DNA of 64,000 bases, from assembly GCA_010093515.1 (NCBI GenBank), contig MU001673.1, positions 872,049-936,048 of the forward strand, read 5' to 3'. Of the stretch, positions 58,190-64,000 are shown in pieces (positions within the stretch are counted from its first letter, which is position 1; each line of letters starts with the position of its first letter). The DNA is from Lineolata rhizophorae (Eukaryota > Ascomycota > Dothideomycetes > Lineolatales > Lineolataceae). Below the pieces are notes generated by a model, which saw only the letters and a program-made list of their open reading frames with translations, was not told where the DNA came from and ran no database searches. The position numbers and the translations under genes were made by a program.

Positions 58190-59782
58190 TTAACTCAAGT
58201 TCTGATACACGCAAACCTCGGCATTCACCCACAAATTCACGACGCCCGGATCATTGAACGGAAAGACCTGCGCCCCCACGATGCCACCGACGCCCTTCTC
58301 GGGATCGATCCACCAATACAGGTTCGGCAGGCCGGCCCAGTAGCCGGCGCCGGCGCCGCGGCCCGTGGGGCCCGGCTCGACGGTGATGAAGGACGCGAGC
58401 CCCCAGCCCTGGGGCGCGGCGCCCTGCGGGTACATGTCCGGGATGACGTTGGTGTACCAGGGCTTGGCGGCGGGCATGCCGCGGCGGCCGAAGTCGGGCA
58501 TGCCGGGGATCTGGTTGGTGAAGAGGTGGGCGACGCTGGTGGGGGTGAGGATGGCCCGGTGGGTGGTGGGCGAGGTGCCGGCGTTGAGGAGGGTGGCGAG
58601 GAGTTCAAAGGGGAGGGGGGGGGGTTGAGTTAGTATTATTTGTGGTTGCTGTTTTGTAGGGAGGTTGGTTGCGGGATGTAAGGACAGGTGTGTGGCTTAC
58701 TGCAGTATTCGGGCAGTTTGGCAAAGCAGCCGGCGCCGCCGCTGTTGATGATGGAGCTCTGTTCCTCGGGGCTGCAGATCAGCGGGAGGCGGTATGGGTG
58801 GTCGTATGTCATGGCCGAGCCGTCCGCGCGGCGGGTATGCATCGAGGACAGAGCGGCCTTCATTTTTGGACCTGGGAACATGGTGATGTCCTTGATGCCG
58901 AGGGGCTCGAAGATGTTCTTTTGAAAGTAATCGTTCAGACGGAGACCGGAGACCGGAGACCCGCTCGATCATTTTGCCAGCCCAGTCGATGCTGATCTGT
59001 ACGCTGTGAGCTGGTGTTGATCTTCCGGAACAAGGGCAACTGCGGAATTTATACAAGTGAAGAATAAACCAGAAAAGTGACTCAACAAGTTTGGTTCAAG
59101 GATGTAAACTTGTCCAAAAAGAGTGACGTTTAGTGGAATACGTTGAGGAATCGGCGTGACTTACTCCGTAGTTGAATTCCTCTCCCGGCTCGGCAACGAG
59201 CGGCGTATTGATAGCGCTGTGATGCGCCCCGACTTCATCCACACCAATCGGCCTTGACCATTTGAACAGTTTCGTGTTGAAAAAGGTATATCCAAACCCC
59301 GCTGCAACGCCTGCCATTAGAACACAGCGACTCCATCCACCACCTCCGGCCAAACCAACAAAATCCACGCAAAACCTACCCGTATGATTCAGCAGCTTCC
59401 TCAACGTAATCCTATTCGTCTTCTCCACCAGGACCAGCTCCCCCCCTTCCCCCTCCTTCAGCAGCTTCACGTCCCTCAACTCGGGACACACCTCTTCCGC
59501 CTGGTCGGCGTCGTCCAGCCGCAGCTTGCCTCGCTCCACCATCTGCATCGCCGCGACCGACGTGATCAGCTTCGTGCACGACGCGATCCAGAGCGCCGTG
59601 TCGGGCGTCATGGGCGCACCCGTCTCGACGTCGCGCGCGCCCGCCGCGCCCGAGAACAGCAGCGTGCCGTCCCTGTTGACGACGCAGACGACGGCGCCGG
59701 GGACGCCCTGGGGGCCGGACACGGCGGACTGGAGGGCTGCATTGATGGCGGAGACGCCGGCGGCGGAGAGGCTTCTAGCCAT
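58190..59782 (-). pseudogene. LovD-like beta-lactamase-fold esterase/transesterase gene, probably broken
   Basis: Exons read: 59782-59380, 59301-59165, 58996-58701, and a last exon ending at 58190. The family is class-C-beta-lactamase-like serine hydrolases. The nucleophile motif SCTK (S-x-x-K) lies in LWIASCTKLITS; HTAGFGYTFFNT and EEFNYG follow; the last exon has NQIPGMPDFGR, GWGLASF and YWWIDPEKGVGG. Two defects: in exon 3 the 7-bp unit ggagacc (plus strand, 58941-58961) occurs three times; two copies would give ERVSGLRLNDYFQKN and the right phase at the exon end, three shift the frame. Second, the last intron has a CTAAC-like branch site (about 58631) but no AG between it and the conserved FELLATLLNAGT; a run of ten C lies there. 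If intact, the enzyme would hydrolyse esters or transfer acyl groups, cytosolic by lack of signal peptide. Assembly error remains possible. Confidence 0.7.
58941..58961. repeat. 7-bp tandem triplication (ggagacc)
   Basis: Three perfect copies of ggagacc on the plus strand within exon 3 of the LovD-like gene. Because seven is not a multiple of three, each gain or loss of a unit shifts the frame. Confidence 0.85.
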
Positions 59783-60512
59783 GATGTTTTGAATTTTCCG
59801 GTTCTTTTTACTTTCCTGCTTGGCCGGTTTAGATTTGGTCGACTTGGTCTGAAGCTCTGTCCACTCAATCGACAATGCTAGGTGGAGTCCTCCGAATGGC
59901 ATGAAAGACAATGAGGCACGGCGTGCAACTCGGGACAATCTCCCAGCACTCCATGCTCGCAACTCCAACCCGACAGGTCCACCCCATCTTCTTATACGCG
60001 AGAGTTGGCCTGGCCCGAGAAAAGGTCGATTCCTCAACGCGAGAAGCGAAAAGCGGGGGCGGAGATTGCACTAGCAGCGGACGAGTTGCGGGGTGGCAGA
60101 GTGGCCGAGTGACGTGATTGGACTGCCCACGGCAGTAGGAAGAAGACCGGGGGCCTTGGTAGGGAGGGCCTTCCGGCTCTGCGCCGGAGCGAAAGCCGCC
60201 TCGGTCGACTGATGGGAGCGCCAGCCGGCTTGAAAGCCTCGGGCACGCAGCAGTTGGCGAGGTGTCGCTTGCTGAATAGCGTTGTAGTAGTTCCATCACG
60301 AGCGTTGCTCCATCAGATGCAGTGCAGTCGTTCATTTGGTACCTGGTGAATGAATGCTCGGCCCCCACGCCCGGCCTTCACAGACGCCAATCCCCAACCC
60401 TACCAGGACCCGGTAGTCCCCTGAGTATCCAGCCCTTCGCTCATACCAACCCACCCTTCACCATCCATATCCGCATCCACATCCACTCCCCTCACCCCTC
60501 CTACACATAACC
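59783..60512. other. Intergenic region
   Basis: LovD-like promoter side plus 3' side of the secreted orphan. Pyrimidine- and CCATAT/CACATC-rich low-complexity sequence at 60400-60510. No gene recognised. Confidence 0.55.
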
Positions 60513-61560
60513 CTAGACGCCCCCCCCCTTACCACGCACCCTCTTCGCCACAACCTCCACCTCCCAGCACTCCACCGCCTCCCCCTTGCCCGCCCGGCCC
60601 CATTCCCGCTCCCACGCCCCTCCCGCAACCACGTACTCGACCGCGTCGTACATGTCCGCCCGATACGCGACGGCCGGGGCCGCCTCGGCGCTCCGGAGGA
60701 AGAGCTGGTACTCCGGCGACAGGGGGGCCCGGCGGCAGGCGGCCAGGACGTGGCCCGGGCGCCAGGCGAGCGGGGCCAAGGGCGAGCTTGCGGCGGGCGG
60801 CGAGGCGAGGCGGAAGCTGTGTGCGCGGGTGCGGCCGGTGGTGCTGAGGGCGACGACGGTGGAGGGCGAGGAGGGGAACTGGAGGGGGCTGGCGGGCGGG
60901 TGGTAGGTGAGGGCGAGGGTGTAAAGGTTGACGTAGACTGTGGGTGAGAGGGAGGAAGAGGTTAGTCATGTAAAGCGGTCGTCTGGAAATGGGGTTGGAC
61001 ATCTCGTGATCGTGTTGAGTCCTGATGTTTCTCCCGAAGGGGTTTCCTTTGTTGCGAGCGGTTTGAATATCAAGGGAAAGCGGGAAGGGGCAAACAATAA
61101 CCAAAAGGAATATGCAGATGTAAAAGAATATACCAGAAGCAAAAGGCAAAGGGAAAGCATGACCTCAATTTAACTCACCCTGCTGCCTCCCTCCAACCCT
61201 AGCATCCAACCACAATGAATTCCCCTCACCCAGAGCAAACACAGTCGGCACAACCCGCCGCTCGCACACGCTCGAATCCTCCCGCTGCAAACACTCGGCT
61301 GCCATCGCCGGGGCTCCTCCAACGTAGAAGGCGCCATCGCGGGCGAGCACCGGCGCCGTGCTGCTCAAGGGACCGACATTGTTCCGCTCGGCGGCCCAGA
61401 GGGTGAAGGAGGGCGTGGCGGCGGCAGTGCCGGCGCCGCCATGGCCCTTTTTGCCGGCGAAGAGGGGCCGGATAGAGGCTTCGGTAGGTGGCACGATCAG
61501 GGGAAAGACGGTGAATACGAAAATGAGGACTAGATGGTGGAACCTCGTAGTGGGGTGCAT
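60513..61560 (-). CDS. Secreted or single-anchor protein, unrecognised
   Basis: Exons 61560-61179 and 60937-60513; 241-nt intron with GTGAGT donor and CCCACAG acceptor, phases agree; 268 residues. The N-terminus (MHPTTRFHHLVLIFVFTVFPLIV) is a long hydrophobic signal peptide or anchor. The mature part starts near ASIRPLFAGKKG; it contains FTLWAAERNNVGPLSS, two nearby cysteines (ECLQREDSSVCERR) likely bonded, VPTVFALGEGNSLWLD, and after the splice VYVNLYTLALTYHPP. Strand-rich alternation suggests a compact beta fold. The C-terminal WEVEVVAKRVRGK is basic. I do not recognise the family. Codon use is strongly GC-biased in exon 2. Confidence 0.65.
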
Positions 61561-61944
61561 TGCGCCCACCTGTTGTGCGTGCTAGCGCGCGGGCGACAGA
61601 GGTTGGTTGTGGAGGCATCGGAGCGGACCAAGCAGGAAGAAAAGTTAGACACGATGCGCCGAGAAGGCGGGCATTAATGATGAATGGAAAGTTCGTGGGT
61701 GTTCAGTGAATCGGAGATCGTTTCGGACGAGCGTGTAAAAGACGAAATTCTCGAAACACACACATGAACAATGACCCTCCTCCCCTCGTTGAGTGTGGCA
61801 AAACACTACCACGACTTCTCAACTTCCACTTATCCTGTCCATCTGCGATTCCACTCATCTCCAAACCACCTAGACAATATATCAAATAGCCATACCCATC
61901 AATACTCAGCATCTTACAAAAAAAAAAAAAAAAAAAAAACCGAC
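61561..61944. other. Intergenic region with a long A tract
   Basis: 384 bp between the start of the secreted orphan and the stop of Rogdi/RAV2. Contains a 22-nt A run (61918-61939) immediately next to the Rogdi stop, i.e. a T run in its 3' UTR on the sense strand. Confidence 0.6.
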
Positions 61945-63129
61945 TCATCCACCTTCCCCCTCCTCATCCTCTTCTTTCCCCATGACCACATCCAACGCCC
62001 TCCTACTCAAGGCCACGGTATGCTCCAAGGCGCCCAACTTGGCCATGGCCGCGATCAAACTCGGATCCTGACTCTCGACCCTCACCTTCTCCCTAACCTT
62101 GACCTCGCCCCCCTTCCACATAAACACCTCGCCGACCTCGTCGTGTGCGGGCTGCCTCGACCCGCCCGTCCCCAGCGCATACGCCAGCCGATCCCTGATG
62201 CCAAACCCGAACACGCCGCCGGCGCCGGTCCCATGCTGAGCACCGCGCTCGGCCCGCGCGGCGGCGTAGGACCCCGGCGGGACCGGCTCGAGAGTGCGCA
62301 CCTCGAGCACGAGGGCGGCGTCGGCCACATGGACGTTGAGGGCGACGTTGGGAGGCAGCGGGGGCACCCAGGCATCTTGGGCGGTGGCGACGGCCCACCA
62401 GGGCCCGGCGACGTCGGCGGGCGACTCGTCGGGCCCGGCGCCGCCCTTGAGCGCGGCCCGCGCGTCGGCCACGTGCTCGGCCAGCAGCCGGAGCTGCCCG
62501 GCCATGAAGGGCGCCGAGCCCGCGTCGCCGCCCCAGGCCGATACGTCGATGACGTCGAGCGAGGCGTCGAGGAGGGAGCGCACGGCGGAGAGCTGGGCGA
62601 GGGGGAGCGGCGTCGGGGCCGTGGGCGCGGTGGAGAGCGTGAGGGCCACGGGGCTGTGGGCGGGGGCGTGGCGCGGGGGGGGCAGGGAGGGCAGGCGCAG
62701 CTTGATGTCCTGGGTCGAGCGCGCGCGCGTGTTAGCTGGGATGGCTGGAACATGAGGGAAGGATCTGTGGGAATGGGGAAGCTGGGGGGAAGACGCACGC
62801 CCTTGACGATGCGCGTGCCGACGCGGGTCAGGAAGCCCTTGAGGGCCTCGGAGCGATGCGACGACATGGCGAGCGTGGAGCCGGCCTCGGTCGGGGCCAG
62901 CAGGGCCGCGCACTCCTCGAGGCCGGCCTTGAGCGACTGCAGCGTCTCCTGCAGAGAGGCGAGGAGCCATTCGAGCTCGCGCGCCTGGCGCCGTGCGTGG
63001 GCCTGGTCAGCTGCAGTCCGGATGCGGCTGTGTGCGGCCGAGCGGTTCGGCGGGCGGACCAACCTGGGCGTCGTCTTCCGCGCTCTTCAGCTGGGCGGGC
63101 GGCAGGGCCGGCCAGACCGCGGCGGCCAT
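61945..63129 (-). CDS. RAV2: Rogdi/RAV2 homologue (RAVE complex, V-ATPase assembly)
   Basis: Exons 63129-63064, 63002-62799, 62709-61945 (introns 61 and 89 nt, GTTGGT and GTGCGT donors); 344 residues. Landmarks of the Rogdi family: RELEWLLASLQETLQSLKAGLEECAALLAP, RVGTRIVKG followed across the splice by DIKLRLPSLP, LLDASLDVIDVSAW, LRLLAEHVADARAALKG, and the C-terminal block EVKVREKVRVESQDPSLIAAMAKLGALEHTV. With Rav1 and Skp1 this protein forms RAVE, which promotes reassembly of V1 and Vo sectors of the vacuolar proton pump. The middle carries a Gly/Ala-rich insert. The tail is acidic (EEDEEGEGG). No membrane segment. Codon use is highly GC-biased, unlike the AT-richer RFC1 nearby. Confidence 0.88.
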
Positions 63130-63550
63130 GCTGGCGGGAGCAATGCGGCGTGCGTATCGTGGGCATGCAACGGGGTGGTGAGGACGGACGGCGACAGGGC
63201 GGGGGGCGCGCGGCGCTCAGGCCGAGCAAGGCGGCCCGGCGGCTCGTGACCGACGGGCAGCCAGCGTGCCCGTGGCCACGGCGGACTGATCCCACGACGC
63301 GATCTCAGTTGGAAAGCAGGATCAAGAATGAAGGCAAAGCGGATTTATTGGGGAATCCGCCGCGGTTGAAGTGGCCCTGGCCTGCGCCGCCCGCCATCGA
63401 CCGGCCGGCCCGGCCAATCACGGCCCCCGGCCACCGGCGATACGCGGCGATTCTGATAAAACCTCGACACGGCGCCGTCGGCCGTCCCGCTCCATCGCAC
63501 TCCTCGCTCGCCCTCTCTCGTGCACTCCCGCTCTGCTCCGCGCCGCGGCC
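63130..63550. other. Divergent promoter region, Rogdi/RAV2 and ABC1-family gene
   Basis: 421 bp between two start codons facing away from each other; very GC-rich, with a pyrimidine-rich stretch at 63490-63540 just before the ABC1-family ATG. No TATA box seen. Confidence 0.5.
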
Positions 63551-64000
63551 ATGTACAATGGGCGGCTCTCACTCTCCCGGGCCTGCGTCCGCCGCGCGCC
63601 GCAGCCCGCGATAGCCACCGCCGCCGGCCCGCGATGCCCCGACGCGCTCCCCCGCCGCCAGCCTCACCACCCTCACCGCCACCATCCCCGCCGCCCTCTC
63701 CAGACCCAGCGCTTCTCGCCGCTCACCCCGCCCGATCCCGCCTCGCTCCCCAAGCCGCGTCCGCGCAAGCCCGGCAAGCCGCCGCTCCGGCAGCGCAAGT
63801 GGCCGCGCCGCCTCGCCGTCCTGGCGCTGCTCTGCGCCGCCGCGCTCGCCGCCGACCGGACGCTCAACGCGTCGGCGCTGACGCGCTCGCTGCGCACCTT
63901 CCACGCCGGCCTGGTCATCGGGCTGGACTACAAGGTCAACTTCCGGGCGCGGCCGCCGTTCGCCGCGTCCGTGGCCGAGGTGCACGCGCGCTCGGCCCGC
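63551..64000 (+). CDS. ABC1/UbiB (ADCK)-family protein kinase-like protein, N-terminal part only
   Basis: The frame is open from the ATG at 63551 to the window edge (150 codons), so the gene is cut by the window. The N-terminus MYNGRLSLSRACVRRAPQP is Arg-rich and presequence-like. A hydrophobic segment follows (RRLAVLALLCAAALAAD, about residues 92-108), then LTRSLRTFHAGLVIGLDYKVNFRARPPF and EVHARSAR, which match the segment just before the kinase-like core in fungal ABC1 proteins of the Mcp2/ADCK1 type. Such proteins sit in mitochondria and affect coenzyme Q or lipid homeostasis. The catalytic core (KxGQ motif) lies beyond the edge and cannot be seen, so the call rests on this short block. 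Confidence 0.65.
   Translation, partial: MYNGRLSLSRACVRRAPQPAIATAAGPRCPDALPRRQPHHPHRHHPRRPLQTQRFSPLTPPDPASLPKPRPRKPGKPPLRQRKWPRRLAVLALLCAAALAADRTLNASALTRSLRTFHAGLVIGLDYKVNFRARPPFAASVAEVHARSAR

Noticed and set aside
1-64000. tRNA, rRNA and CRISPR arrays
   Set aside because: No T-loop/A-box pair, rRNA core or regularly spaced repeat was noticed on either strand; a covariance-model scan would settle it.

Overview
The window looks like a filamentous ascomycete (Pezizomycotina) nuclear contig. The genes carry short spliceosomal introns, mostly 50-150 nt, with GTAAGT/GTAYGT-type donors and CTAAC/CTGAC-like branch sites. They encode fungal-specific families: an AA9 lytic polysaccharide monooxygenase, a CFEM protein, FMC1, and the membrane protein usually mislabelled 'mcm2-3-5 family'. 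Gene-rich blocks alternate with 1-3 kb of gene-free DNA. I see no rRNA, tRNA, CRISPR array or intact transposon. Exon coordinates below come from reading splice sites and phases by eye.

Left part (0-15 kb). A divergent pair of mitochondrial genes (EngB-type GTPase and FMC1) comes first. It is followed by CTF8 (sister-chromatid cohesion), a small secreted orphan, a small CCCH zinc-finger protein, a secreted serine carboxypeptidase (S10) and a 978-residue polytopic membrane protein.

Centre (15-28 kb). One giant gene fills this part: a TOM1/HUWE1-type HECT ubiquitin ligase of about 4,000 residues. Two of its introns keep the reading frame open, so it looks like fewer exons than it has.

Right-centre (29-39.5 kb). 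BLOC1S1 is followed by a plant-cell-wall group: GH5 endo-mannanase, AA9 LPMO and a CFEM-type GPI-anchored protein. The mannanase, LPMO, CFEM and carboxypeptidase genes each have a clear TATA box, as expected for strongly regulated secreted proteins. Mitochondrial uL16 follows.

Right part (42.7-64 kb). This holds a disordered orphan, a multidomain GTPase-like/RasGEF protein, RFC1 (clamp-loader large subunit), a probably decaying LovD-like beta-lactamase-fold esterase, a secreted orphan, Rogdi/RAV2 (V-ATPase assembly) and the first 150 codons of an ABC1/UbiB-family kinase that runs off the edge.

I found no clear undescribed multi-gene system. The observations most worth following are: the GTPase-like plus RasGEF architecture; four introns whose length is a multiple of three and which contain no stop; a 7-bp triplication and a missing 3' splice site in the LovD-like gene; a possible GC-AG intron in RFC1; and several unrecognised secreted or disordered proteins.
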